Assembly (NCBI RefSeq): GCF_002343915.1
Contig: NZ_NETK01000001.1
Coordinates: forward strand, 7,578,001-7,642,000
DNA from: Nannocystis exedens
GTDB taxonomy: Bacteria; Myxococcota_A; Polyangia; Nannocystales; Nannocystaceae
DNA length: 64,000 nucleotides
Direction: 5' to 3'
Under the pieces are notes generated by a model. The model ran no database searches and had not been told where the DNA came from. It saw only the letters and a list, made by a program, of their open reading frames with translations. Shown here one piece after another: positions 1 to 8,397 of the stretch. The stretch's first letter is position 1, and the number at the start of each line of letters is the position of its first letter. Made by a program: the position numbers and the translations under genes.

Positions 1-1544
1 ACCAGGCGGCCGATCTGAACCCCGCGTGCGAGGTCGGCGCGGTAGGCGACGTGGTCGTCGAACAACCCGAGGATATCGGCCGCATCGGCACGATCGGGAG
101 TGGCGGTGAGGCCGAGCAGAAACGTCGGATCGAGACGTGCGAGGACCTTGCGATACGACTCCGCAACCGCGTGGTGGACTTCGTCAATGACGACGTAGTC
201 GAACCGCTCGGCGGCGAGCTGGTCGATCCACGGCGCGCGCGAGGCTTTGGAAACCGAGGCGAACACGAGATCAGCGCCGATATCCGCGTGATCTTCGAGG
301 CACCAGCCGACGGGGGAGTTGGCGTTGCGACTGCGCAGCTGCGCCCGGTACGTGGCGGCCGCCTGCCGCAGGAGCTCGCGGCGATGGGCGAGAAAGAGGA
401 GGCGCGGTACACGGCCGAGCTCGTCCCACAGCTGGACGAAGTCGAATGCCGCTAACCAGGTCTTGCCGAGGCCGGTAGCAAGCACCACCAGGGCGCGGCG
501 TCGGCCCTGTTCGCGGGTCGCGCGCAGGCACGCGAGCGCCTCCTTCTGCACGTCGTGGGGCGTGGCAAGCGCTAGGGGTGGATCGACCTCGACCTCGCCC
601 GGCGGCACCGAGGCAGGACGGGCGCGAACCCTGGCGGCATAGGCCGCGATCCAGGCCGCGTCGAGCGGCTTGGCTCTCGACCAGAGCGCCGCGAACGCTT
701 CGCGGATGCGGCCCCAGGCACGGGCGTCGACGTCGCGTTCGACCCGGAGGTTCCATTCGATGCCGGTGTCGAGCGCCGAGCGCGAGAGGTTCGAGCTGCC
801 GACGAACGCGACGCCGAAGGCAGGGCCTTCAAGATGCCAGGCCTTGGGATGAAACGAGCGCGTACGGCCGGGCAGCGTCGCAACTTCGACGACCTTGGCC
901 GCGAGCGTCCCCCGCTCTCCCCGGGTGGCCTGCCAGTCAAGGAGGAGCTCGAGCGCCTCGACCTGCGTGATCTCGAGATAATCGCCGGTGATGATCCGGA
1001 TGACGGCGCCCTCACGCAGAGCGGTCTCGAGGGGATGCTGAATCCGCTCGAGGCCGCTTGCCTGCACGAACGCCGACACGATGTCGATTTTTTCGGCGCG
1101 CGCCAGGAGCGGCAGGACGTGCGCGGCGAACGGGTCGTCCTCGCCGCCCGAAGCGAGCGGCGGCGTGTCGCGGAGGTAGTTTCCGCGGCTGGGGATGACG
1201 TGGCGGACCCCCCCGCGCGGATCGTCCATGTCGCCGACGTAGCGCGGGATGACATGCACGTGGAGATGCATGACGGTCTGGCCCGCAGCCGACCCCGCGT
1301 TGAAGCCGACGTTGTACCCGTCGGGCATGTCGCTGGCGTCGAGCATGTGCTTGATCGCGTCGACCGCTCGCCAGATGGCCTCCCGCTCGGCGGCGCTGGC
1401 GTCAAACCAGGTGGCGATGTGGCGCCGGGGGATGACGAGCGTGTGGCCGCGCGAGACCGCATGGAGATCCCGCACCGCGATCACGAGCTCGTCCGACCAC
1501 ACGATCTGGCTGTCGGGGATGGCGCAGAATGGGCAGGGCGGCAC
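1..1544 (-). CDS. HIT domain / PLD nuclease / DEAD-DEAH (SF2) helicase fusion, 3' end outside window
   Basis: About 514 residues are visible and the gene runs off the left edge. The start is a GTG that follows an in-frame stop by three codons and has a GAGG 6-9 nt upstream. Residues 4-7 are CPFC. The HIT triad HLHVHVIP lies near residue 92. A PLD-type stretch with HPK followed by GSSNLSRSAL lies near 228-250. Walker A (ATGLGKT) is near 357, the DEVH box near 453 and helicase motif III (LTATP) near 475. HIT domains hydrolyse nucleotide phosphates, PLD domains cut phosphodiesters and SF2 helicases move on nucleic acid. PLD-plus-helicase proteins are known, and some sit in defence loci. A role in foreign-DNA restriction is inference. 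The missing C-terminus should hold the second helicase lobe. Confidence 0.85.
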   Translation of the reverse strand, partial: MPPCPFCAIPDSQIVWSDELVIAVRDLHAVSRGHTLVIPRRHIATWFDASAAEREAIWRAVDAIKHMLDASDMPDGYNVGFNAGSAAGQTVMHLHVHVIPRYVGDMDDPRGGVRHVIPSRGNYLRDTPPLASGGEDDPFAAHVLPLLARAEKIDIVSAFVQASGLERIQHPLETALREGAVIRIITGDYLEITQVEALELLLDWQATRGERGTLAAKVVEVATLPGRTRSFHPKAWHLEGPAFGVAFVGSSNLSRSALDTGIEWNLRVERDVDARAWGRIREAFAALWSRAKPLDAAWIAAYAARVRARPASVPPGEVEVDPPLALATPHDVQKEALACLRATREQGRRRALVVLATGLGKTWLAAFDFVQLWDELGRVPRLLFLAHRRELLRQAAATYRAQLRSRNANSPVGWCLEDHADIGADLVFASVSKASRAPWIDQLAAERFDYVVIDEVHHAVAESYRKVLARLDPTFLLGLTATPDRADAADILGLFDDHVAYRADLARGVQIGRL

Positions 1545-1707
1545 GGGGCGACCTCAGTGGGAGTGTACGCGAGCCAGAGCGGCGTCGGCGAGCGACCGGC
1601 CCAGGCTCCTCTTCCAGTGCGCGTCGTCGCGCTCCGCCGGCGGCGCTTCGATACAACGGGCCCGAGGTGAGCGCCTACGGGGCCCAAGAGCCCGTCGAAG
1701 CGTTTGA

Positions 1708-1974
1708 CGAGGTCGTCGAGAGCATCGCTACCAGGGTTCGAGCCGCTCCGACATCGAACGTCACCTCGCCGAGGCTCCTCCTCCGTGGGCCGTCGCTCGC
1801 ACGCGTGCAGTATGCGAGCAGCTCCTCGCGGAAGGTGAGCTCCTTCAGAGCGCGGATGGTCTGGCGCTCGCGCAGAACAACGGCATGAATCGCGACCTGC
1901 TCGCAAGGATGGAGCGGCAGGCCAAGGCCGCCGGCGAGGCCACGCCGTCTGCGAAGGTGCCGATGAAGCGCTAG
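1708..1974 (+). pseudogene. Startless fragment of an unrecognised gene
   Basis: An 88-codon open frame follows an in-frame stop and has no ATG or GTG before codon 57. It reads like real protein: a charged amphipathic stretch (SDIERHLAEAPPPWAVART), then CEQLLAEGELLQ, ending in a lysine-rich tail. It has no recognisable family and lies at the edge of the IS-rich region, so it is probably the 3' end of a gene whose 5' part was lost. Confidence 0.3.
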
Positions 1975-2250
1975 CAAGCCGTGGTGGAAGTTCTCGCTGA
2001 TGAGGCGCCTCGTCGCCTTCCTCTTCTTCACGTCGAGCGCTTTGACGGGGCCACCGCCCGAGTGCCACCGGCGAGCGTGATGTCGTCCCTCGCTCGGACT
2101 TGCCCGTCTCCGTCCTCACTCCGCTTGTCTCGGCGGCCCGGCAACCGGCGGCCCGAAAGCTTGGTCCGGCCGGGGTCGAAGCCGGCGCGGAGGCCCTGTT
2201 GCGCGATCGCGCGATCTCCCGGTGGCGCTGCTTGTGGCGCCGGAGATGCG

Positions 2251-2391
2251 AGGCGCGGTAGGTTCACGCTGCTGGTCTCGGATTCGATCTGGGTTGAGGT
2301 GACAGAGTCCGGCGATACCGTACGGCTCGACTTCAGGCCGAGGACGATCCGCGAGCGGGTGGAGCTCCGGCGCAGGAAGTGGGGCCTATGA
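2251..2391 (+). other. Small ORF segment upstream of and overlapping tnpA (IS66 copy A)
   Basis: This segment reads RRGRFTLLVSDS, then EVTESGD, VRLDF and RPRTIRERVELRRRKWGL. Its TGA overlaps the tnpA ATG as ATGA. The same reading frame is recognisable upstream of copy B (starting at an ATG at 7959 on the minus strand) with one later frameshift. The frame here stays open back to an ATG at 1981, but similarity to copy B starts only near 2250. It may be an accessory gene of this IS66 lineage or a conserved leader. No family recognised. Confidence 0.4.
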
Positions 2392-2688
2392 CGACGCAGG
2401 AGCGCTGGCGGGTCCATGTGGCCGCGTGGAAGTCGAGCGGCCTGTCGTGCAAGGCCTACGCGGCGAAGGCCGGCATCAACCAGCGGACGCTGACGTGGTG
2501 GAAGTCGAAGCTGGCGAGCGCCGGCGCGACGGGGCCAGCGCCGGCGAGCTTCATCGAGGTGACCGAGCAACTCGCGGCGCGCCGGCGTGATCGAGCTCGT
2601 CGTCGGCCGCGTGCAAGTCCGGATGCGTGGCCGTGTGGAGGCCGAGGTGCTCGCGCGCGTGCTCGACGTGCTGGAGACGCGGCGATGA
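2388..2688 (+). pseudogene. tnpA: IS66 TnpA accessory protein, frameshifted
   Basis: It begins MTTQERWRVHVAAWKSSGLS, followed by CKAYAAKAGINQRTLTWWKSKL, the helix-turn-helix start typical of IS66 TnpA. After IEVTEQLAA near 2575 the reading frame changes. The lost C-terminal part (GVIELVVGRVQVRMRGRVEA and an LDVLETRR end) is in another frame and stops at 2688, overlapping the tnpB ATG at 2685 as ATGA. That overlap is the normal IS66 arrangement and shows the shift is secondary decay or a sequencing error. Confidence 0.75.
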
Positions 2689-3028
2689 TCCCGACGTCGT
2701 GCGGATCTTCGTCTGCACGCAGCCGCTCGACATGCGGCGCAGCTTCGACGGCCTCGCTGCGGCGGCGAAGCAGGTCCTCGGCGAGGACCCGCGGAGCGGC
2801 GCGCTGTTCGTGTTCACGAACCGGCGCTCGAACCGGCTCAAGGTGCTGTGGTGGGACAAGAACGGCTACTTCATGCTGTGCAAGCGGCTACACCAGGCGC
2901 TGTTCCGGCTGCCAACGGCGAATGACCCTTCGGACAGGTCAATGATCGTCGACGGGCGCGGCCTCCACGAGCTGCGGCGCGGCGTCGCCTCGACCCCGCG
3001 ATCGTGGCAGGCGCGAGATCGCTCTTGA
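2685..3028 (+). pseudogene. tnpB: IS66 TnpB, start region shifted
   Basis: The core TnpB signature is intact: RIFVCTQPLDMRRSFDGLA, then LGEDPRSGALFVFTNRRSNR, KVLWWDKNGYFMLCKRLHQA and a degenerate C-terminus ending at 3028. The expected ATG at 2685 (MIP) is out of frame with this core by a single-base change near 2690-2700. A GTG at 2699 could restart translation. TnpB proteins are about 115 aa, which matches the span. Confidence 0.75.
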
Positions 3029-3061
3029 CTCCTGCGCTGCGGGGAGTATCAGGGAGAGGCC

Positions 3062-3551
3062 ATGAACGAGGCCGCCTACCGCCAGCTCGAAGCGCGAGCG
3101 AGCAAGCTCGAGGCGGGGGTCGACAGCCTCAGCGCAGAGCGCGAGCAGTGGACGGCGGAGCGTGAGCAGCTGACGACGGAGCGCGAGCGGCTCGCCGCGG
3201 AGCGTGAGCAGTACCGCAAGCTCTACCTGCAGACGCTCGAGCGGTGCGCGACGCTCGAGCGGGGGATCGTCGCCGGCAGGCAAACCGAGCGACACGCCGC
3301 GGACTCGCAGCTCGCGCTGCAGGTCCTGGGCATGCTGCTCAGCCCCGACTCGCAGACGCCCCACGCCCGACCTGTCCGAAAAGATCGATCCCGACGTGCC
3401 CGAGCGGGAGCGTGCGCCGCGGCGGCCCACGGGTCGGCGGAAGCTGCCAGAGCACCTGCCGCGGGTCGACATCGAGGTGCTGCCGCCTGAAGTGCAGCAG
3501 GAGGGCCTCGCTGCGTTCAAGCGGATCGGCGAGGTGTCGTCGAGGAAGTGA
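3062..3551 (+). pseudogene. tnpC: IS66 TnpC transposase, N-terminal remnant
   Basis: The start is a normal ATG behind a GGGAGAGGCC ribosome site. The first 100 codons form a Glu/Arg-rich coiled coil (repeated AEREQ), as in IS66 transposases. Near 3355 the frame shifts. The continuing frame carries ERERAPRRPTGRRKLPEHLP and LPPEVQQEG, the conserved GR-x-x-LPEHLPR region that precedes the catalytic domain, then stops at 3551. The DDE catalytic core is absent. Confidence 0.75.
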
Positions 3552-3780
3552 GGATGACGGGCCGATCAATTGCGGCGAGACGCTGATTTCAAATGGATGG
3601 AGAGAGGCAACGGGGTGTACGGCGTGATGCCTGTGCGTGGCCCGGGAATTTCCCTACAGCAGAGGATGGGCGGCGATGGTTGGTTCCGAGCGGCCACGAG
3701 AAGCCCGCGAACGCCATCAGGGAAGGCGAGGCCGCACAGCAGCGAGTCCAGTTGGCCCTGGAGGATCCCGGCCAACAGCG

Positions 3781-5107
3781 TCAGCGCGGAACCTGGAGCC
3801 GTGGTTCGCGCTCGACCGCGCTCCGGAGGCCGAGCTGCGGGTGATCCACACGCTGTTCTTCCGGCCCGGGGAGGCGAGCGACCGGTTCGAGCGCGAGCAG
3901 ACCGGCCCGGCTGCTGGCGCAGCACCGCCCACCGATGGCGTGGGACAGGTGTTCGTGCAGGTGATCGAGGGAGGAGACGCTCGCGCGTCGTGACAAGCGG
4001 CGGACGAGGATGCTGAACCAGATCTCGATCTGGTTCAGCCAGGAGCAGTGCTTCGGCGTGTAGACGAACCGGATTCGATGCGACGGGTCCGACAAGAACG
4101 CCGCGCGCGTCTCCATCGTGCGCAGGACACCGCTCTCGCCCTTGGCGCCGAGGGGCACGTCGAGGCCGCAGCGGGAGGCGACGAATCGTACCAGCGCCTC
4201 CGAGTTGTGGGTGTTGAGATTATCGAGAACGAAGATCCAGCGTGCGTCGGGATCGCCGTCGATCGTGCGCGCGATGTGGTCGACGAAGTCTTGCTCGGTA
4301 CGGCGCGCACCGATCGTCGGGCTCACGATGTGCCCGGTGGCGATCTCCAGATTCGCCGTCAGGCAGAGCGTGCCGTGCCGGACGTCCTCGTACTCGATGC
4401 GCTCGATCCTTCCGGGCCGCACCGGGAGCGCAGGCCGAGCGTGCTCGAGCGCCTGGATGCCGGTCCTCTCGTCACAGCTGATGAGATGGACGCCCTGCTC
4501 GTGGAGAGTCGTCGCCTGCTCGTAGAGCTCGCAGATGGTCCGGACCACCCGGCGAAGCGCTCCGGGTCCGCGGGCGTGTTTCGCAGCCAGTACTTGACCC
4601 TGTGCGGCCGGATGTCGGCCTCCCTCTAAAAATCGGCCGACCTGGCGCGCGGAGATCGAGTCGACGATCCCTCGTTTCACCAGCTCTTGTGCGAGCGCTC
4701 CCGGCGTCCAGTGGCTGAAGGGGACGCCGCTCTTCTCCGGGGGCTCGCACGCCAACGCGAAGATCTGTGCCACCTGATGGGCCTCGAATCGGGGCGGCGC
4801 GCCCGTCCGCGGTCCGTCCGCAAGTACCTTGAGGATCAAGCGCTCGAGCTCGAGGTCGCTGACGCCGCTCTCCTCCGCAGCGGCAGTTCAGCTTGGCGGC
4901 TCCGCCACCGGTGTCGCCATCGGCCGATCGCCTCGGGTCCCATGTCGAGCTCCACCGCCTGCTCGTTGTTCGGAACGCCTTGCCCGGACAACTTCACGAT
5001 TTGCACCCTCGGGACCAGTTGCTGTGGGTCTTGTGGCTCCGCTCGAGCTTGTCGAGGATGCGCCGCTGTCGTTCGGAGACGAGGATCCTGGGGGCCGTCC
5101 GTGCCAT
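3781..5107 (-). pseudogene. IS630-family transposase, several frameshifts
   Basis: The original start is the ATG at 5107 (MARTAPRILVSERQRRIL), which runs into a stop after 37 codons. The frame then moves to one with WRHRWRSRQAEL and then to the main frame from about 4839. The main frame keeps the DDE core: DERTGIQALE, VLDNLNTHNSEALVRF and YTPKHCSWLNQIEIWFSILV. Between about 4555 and 4625 the protein is read out of frame. The correct sequence (EADIRPHRVKYWLRN) lies in another frame and the reading returns afterwards, so two compensating indels occurred. The C-terminal end after HLSHAIGG no longer matches the family. Confidence 0.75.
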
Positions 5108-5337
5108 GGTGGTCTTCCGCCTGTCCAAGTACCCCGGGTGCGAATCCGCTCCAAACTTCTGGCGTTTTCAGCCGGGCAGCACTAGGGGCGCCAGTCTCGG
5201 CGCCGGCCCTGCCGTTCGGCGGCGCACGACGGACCGCTACCTGGCGCCGCCCACCCCGTGAGGAGCGGGCACGGTGCTCGTGGCCGCGCCCGGCTCATCG
5301 GTAGTCAGCGCGCCGGCTTGTCGGTAAAGTCGCCGGC

Positions 5338-6507
5338 ATGAAGATGACCTCGCTGCGAACACGCGGGCTCGCTCGGTCCATGAGATTCGGGTTCTTGCTG
5401 CCCGCGATCGTGGCGGCCGCCTGTGGAGGGTCGGGCGGAGCGATGGGCGAGTCGGATGGGATGACGCGCGGTCCGGACACCGGCGGCAGCGAGACCGGCG
5501 ACGAGGTCGAAGGCCCCTGCCTGTTCTCGTTCACGGGCGAATGGGACGTCTCGGTGGTCGCCGAGAAAGGACTCTGGGGGAGCTTTGCCATCGGCTCGAC
5601 GTACGCCTTTGCCATGAGCGGCGACGGTGGCGGCTTCGTGTACAGGGGCGAGCGCGAGCTGATGTACGCGGTACGAGACGGCGACACTTTCCGCGCCGAA
5701 AAGGTCGAGGGCCTCGGCAGCTATCCGTTAAAGGGGGCGGCGCTGGTGTATCACGAGGGCGCGCCGGTGATCGGCTTCGCCGTCGTGTCGACCTGGGGAA
5801 CGACCTCGCTCATGCTGCGCAGCGGCGACGAGTGGCTGGAGGAGGAGGTGGCGCCCGAGCCGTACGATTTTGCGCTCGCGCTGGCTCCCGACGGGTCGCC
5901 GGAGCTGTTGACGCTGCAAGCCGGCAATCTCTACCACTCGGCGCGCCTGCCCGGCGGAGGGTACAGCGAGGAGCTCATAGCGAGCGCGAAGGTCGAGGGC
6001 GGGACCGTGAGCGTCAGCAACGCCGCGATGGCGATCGACGCGAGCGGCAAGCGTCACGTAGTCTACCGCAGAGCGAACGACGAAATGTACTACGCCGAGA
6101 GCTCGCCGGAGGGCTGGGTCGTCGAGAAGATCGCCTCGGACATGTCCGACGTGACCCCGGCGATCGCGCTCGACGGAGCCGGGACGATCTTCATCATCTA
6201 CGCCACGACCGACGAGGTGGCCGCGCTGGCGACCCGCAGCCTGGGCGGCACGTTCGCCGCGTCGACGCTCGGCGCCGTGCCGACCGAGAAGCTGGTCCTG
6301 CTGACGAGCGAGACGGGCGAGGTGTTCGCGGCGTGGTACGAGGAGGAGCCGGCGCTGTGGCACATCCGCAGGCCCGACGGCAGCGAGAGCACCTACATCG
6401 GGCCGGGGCACGGCCTCGCGCTCTCCGACGGGCTGCTGCACGCGATGTATTTCAAGCAGAACGACTTTCCCCAGTACGACGTCTGCTACGCCACGCGGCC
6501 GCTCTGA
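5338..6507 (+). CDS. Predicted lipoprotein with beta-propeller-like repeats, function unknown
   Basis: 389 residues. The N-terminus has Arg residues, a hydrophobic stretch (FGFLLPAIVAAAC) with a lipobox cysteine near residue 29, then a Gly/Ser/Thr/Asp linker, so export and lipid anchoring are likely. The rest is a series of short beta-rich units (for example AALVYHEGAPVIGFAV, AMAIDASGKRHVVYRR, AIALDGAGTIFIIYA), typical of an extracellular propeller. No enzyme motif is visible. In-frame ATGs at 5344 and 5380 are possible alternative starts. It is the only intact gene between the two IS66 copies and could be a passenger, though its composition resembles the other lipoproteins here. Confidence 0.8.
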   Translation: MKMTSLRTRGLARSMRFGFLLPAIVAAACGGSGGAMGESDGMTRGPDTGGSETGDEVEGPCLFSFTGEWDVSVVAEKGLWGSFAIGSTYAFAMSGDGGGFVYRGERELMYAVRDGDTFRAEKVEGLGSYPLKGAALVYHEGAPVIGFAVVSTWGTTSLMLRSGDEWLEEEVAPEPYDFALALAPDGSPELLTLQAGNLYHSARLPGGGYSEELIASAKVEGGTVSVSNAAMAIDASGKRHVVYRRANDEMYYAESSPEGWVVEKIASDMSDVTPAIALDGAGTIFIIYATTDEVAALATRSLGGTFAASTLGAVPTEKLVLLTSETGEVFAAWYEEEPALWHIRRPDGSESTYIGPGHGLALSDGLLHAMYFKQNDFPQYDVCYATRPL

Positions 6508-6624
6508 CGGGTCGGCAGGACATGCCTTCAGCACATGAGATTCAGGCCTGGAAGGAAGTGTTTTGGCTCAGCTGGAATGGGACACGCCCCGACCTGGTAG
6601 AAGGAGCCGGGGCAAGGACCGCCC

Positions 6625-6948
6625 ATAAGCAAGAAGACACGCCGTCACCACACCCCTGACCAGAATATCAATCTGCTGCGCCGACACCACCTCGCGAAGG
6701 TCCCGGTGTCGGAGGTCTGCGAGGGCGCCGAGCTGCAGCCGAGCGTCTTCTACGGCTGGCTGCGCCACCTGTTCGAGCACGGCGCGGCGGCCTTCGGGGA
6801 ATCTCGCAAGCGCGTCGAGACCAGCCGGGAGCAGGAGCTGCTCGCGGAGAACGAGCGGCTCAGGGCCCGTCTGGCCCGCAAGGACGAGGTGATCGCCGAA
6901 GTGACCGAGGAGCTCGTCCGGACAAAAACAACTGTTGGGGAGCCCTGA
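6625..6948 (+). pseudogene. IS3-family OrfA with ATA in place of the start codon
   Basis: The frame begins ATA AGC AAG AAG (would be MSKKTRRHHTPDQNINLLRR) and continues with VSEVCEGAELQPSVFYGWLR, a helix-turn-helix, and a Leu-rich coiled coil (ELLAENERLRARLARKDEVI). This is an IS3 OrfA of normal size (107 aa). The position of the expected ATG is ATA, with no ATG or GTG just upstream, so initiation is probably lost. An AAAAAC run near the end precedes a -1 frame change into OrfB, as in programmed frameshifting of IS3 elements. Confidence 0.75.
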
Positions 6949-7137
6949 CGGACCGCTGGGTTCCCCACGACGAGCGCGACCAAATCGTCGACTTCGTGCA
7001 CAGGCTGTCCGAAAAGACAGAGGTGCCGCTCGTGAAGTTCGTGGAGTGGCTGGGCATCGCCCGCGCCAAGTTCTACGAGTGGCGCCGCCGATACGGCAAG
7101 CTCAACGAGCACAACGGCAAGACCCCGCGCGAGAGCT
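6930..7137 (+). pseudogene. IS3-family OrfB, 5' remnant
   Basis: It reads LTDRWVPHDERDQIVDFVHR, then SEKTEVPLVKFVEWLGIARAK and FYEWRRRYGKLNEHNGKTPR, the N-terminal region of IS3 OrfB transposases. Its frame is -1 relative to OrfA. Similarity stops abruptly near 7135, where IS66 copy B begins. The 3' part of the same type of gene is found at 7982-8300. Confidence 0.75.
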
Positions 7138-7139
7138 CC

Positions 7140-7985
7140 CAGCGCACGAGTCAAGCGTTTTCGCGCATGGCTCGTCGGGTCGACGGCACACCTCGCAGCA
7201 GTTCGGCGAGCGCACGCGCGTCGATGACGACCGACCTGTCCGAAGGGGCACCTGGACTGGGCAGCCGAAACAGGGCCTGATGCAGCCGCTTGCACAGCAA
7301 GCAGAAGCCGCTCCGATCCCACCACAGGATCCGCAGGTGACGTGCGCGCCGGTTGGTGAAGACAAACAGCGCCCCGCTCCGAGGGTCCTCGCCGACGACC
7401 TGCCTCGCCGCGAGGGCAAGCCCGTCGAAGGAGCGCCGCATGTCCTGCGGCTCGGTGCACACGAAGATCCGCGTCGTCGTCGGGATTCGGCCTCGACGCG
7501 GCCATGCACGCGGATTCGGACGCCACCGCCGACGTCGAGCTCGATCGCACCGACCGGCGGAGCGGTCGCCGCGAGCTGCTCGGTCACCTCGACGAAGCCT
7601 GTCGCCACCGCCGGCTGGGCGCCGCCGGCGCTCCGCAGCTTCGACTTCCACCACGTCAGCGTCCGCTGGTTGACGCCGCCTTCGCCGCGTAGTCCTTGCA
7701 CGACAGTCCGCTCGATCCCCACGCCGCGACGTGGCGCCCCCACCGCTCCTGTGCCGTCATAGGCCCCACATTCTACGCCACAGCGCCACCCGCTCGCGGA
7801 TCGTCCGCGGCCGAAAGTCCAGCCGCCCGTGACCCCGGACTCGGTGACCTCGAAACAGAAAGAGTCCGAGAGCGACAGGGTGAACCTGCCGCGCCTCGGC
7901 GAATCCGGCCTCAAGACAAGCGCCCCACGCTCGTCCACGTTCTCTTCTTCGTTCGACATCGAACCTCCGAGGCGCTTGGTTAGCT
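7140..7985 (-). mobile_element. IS66-family element, copy B, inserted in an IS3 orfB
   Basis: On the minus strand it carries, in order, the small upstream ORF (ATG at 7959), tnpA (ATG at 7760, overlapping ATGA) and tnpB (ending at 7151). TnpA shifts frame near 7688: KDYAAKA continues as GGVNQRTLTWWKSKLRSAGG in another frame. The end of tnpA and the start of tnpB are fused by a deletion near 7492, giving HGRVEAESRR directly followed by the TnpB core (TRIFVCTEPQDMRRSFDGLA, LGEDPRSGAL-type motif, LWWDRSGFCLLCKRLHQALF). No tnpC is present. It is related to but clearly diverged from copy A. Confidence 0.75.
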
Positions 7986-8300
7986 CGTCGACGGCTACAA
8001 CCATCACCACCGCCACTCCGGCATCGCCTTCCTGGCCCCCGCCGATGTGCATTACGGCCGCACCGACGCCATCCTGACCGTCAGGGCCGCCGCCCTCCAC
8101 GCCGCCTGCGAAGCCCATCCGAGCGCTTCGTCCGCGGACGACCCACGCCGCGCCGGCCTCCCGCCGCGGTCTACATCAACCCTCCGCGCCGCCCCGACCG
8201 CCTTCACGAACACGAAGTGCATGTCCTTACGCACAGGTGCATCACGACCGATCCACTGCCGGACTGTTACCCTGGCGATTCTCCCACTCACTTAACATGA
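7982..8300 (+). pseudogene. IS3-family OrfB, 3' remnant, frameshifted
   Basis: It begins LVDGYNHHHRHSGIAFLAPA, followed by DVHYGRTDAIL, the C-terminal part of the IS3 integrase core after its last catalytic region. Near 8110 the frame shifts from EAHPSASS to ERFVRGRPTPRRPPAAVYIN, continuing to a stop at 8300. About 180 codons of OrfB expected between this and the 5' remnant are absent, so the IS66 insertion was accompanied or followed by deletion. Confidence 0.7.
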
Positions 8301-8397
8301 CCAGCACCGTGTCTCAAAGTCATTGACAGGCTCCGCCCACGCTGTCCAGGCCTGATCGCCGGGCCGGTCGTCGCGATCCGTGCTAATTCCCCTGCTC

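Larger units (their letters stand above)
2225..3551 (+). mobile_element. IS66-family element, copy A, decayed and 3'-truncated
   Basis: It contains tnpA, tnpB and the first part of tnpC in the usual IS66 order, preceded by about 140 bp that is also found upstream of copy B (7140-7985, opposite strand). All three transposase genes are broken by frameshifts, and tnpC stops about 160 codons in, so the element cannot move on its own. The left boundary is approximate and rests on where similarity between the two copies begins. No terminal inverted repeats were identified. Confidence 0.8.

Noticed and set aside
3593..3993. Plus-strand frames between IS66 copy A and the IS630 (for example LEPWFALDRAPEAELRVIHT)
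   Set aside because: The right part is antisense to the IS630 frame and the left part matches nothing. Kept as unexplained DNA.
7490..7500. Possible intact TnpA-TnpB fusion protein in IS66 copy B
   Set aside because: The fusion results from a deletion that removed the tnpA end and the tnpB start, and tnpA is also frameshifted upstream, so a functional fusion is unlikely.
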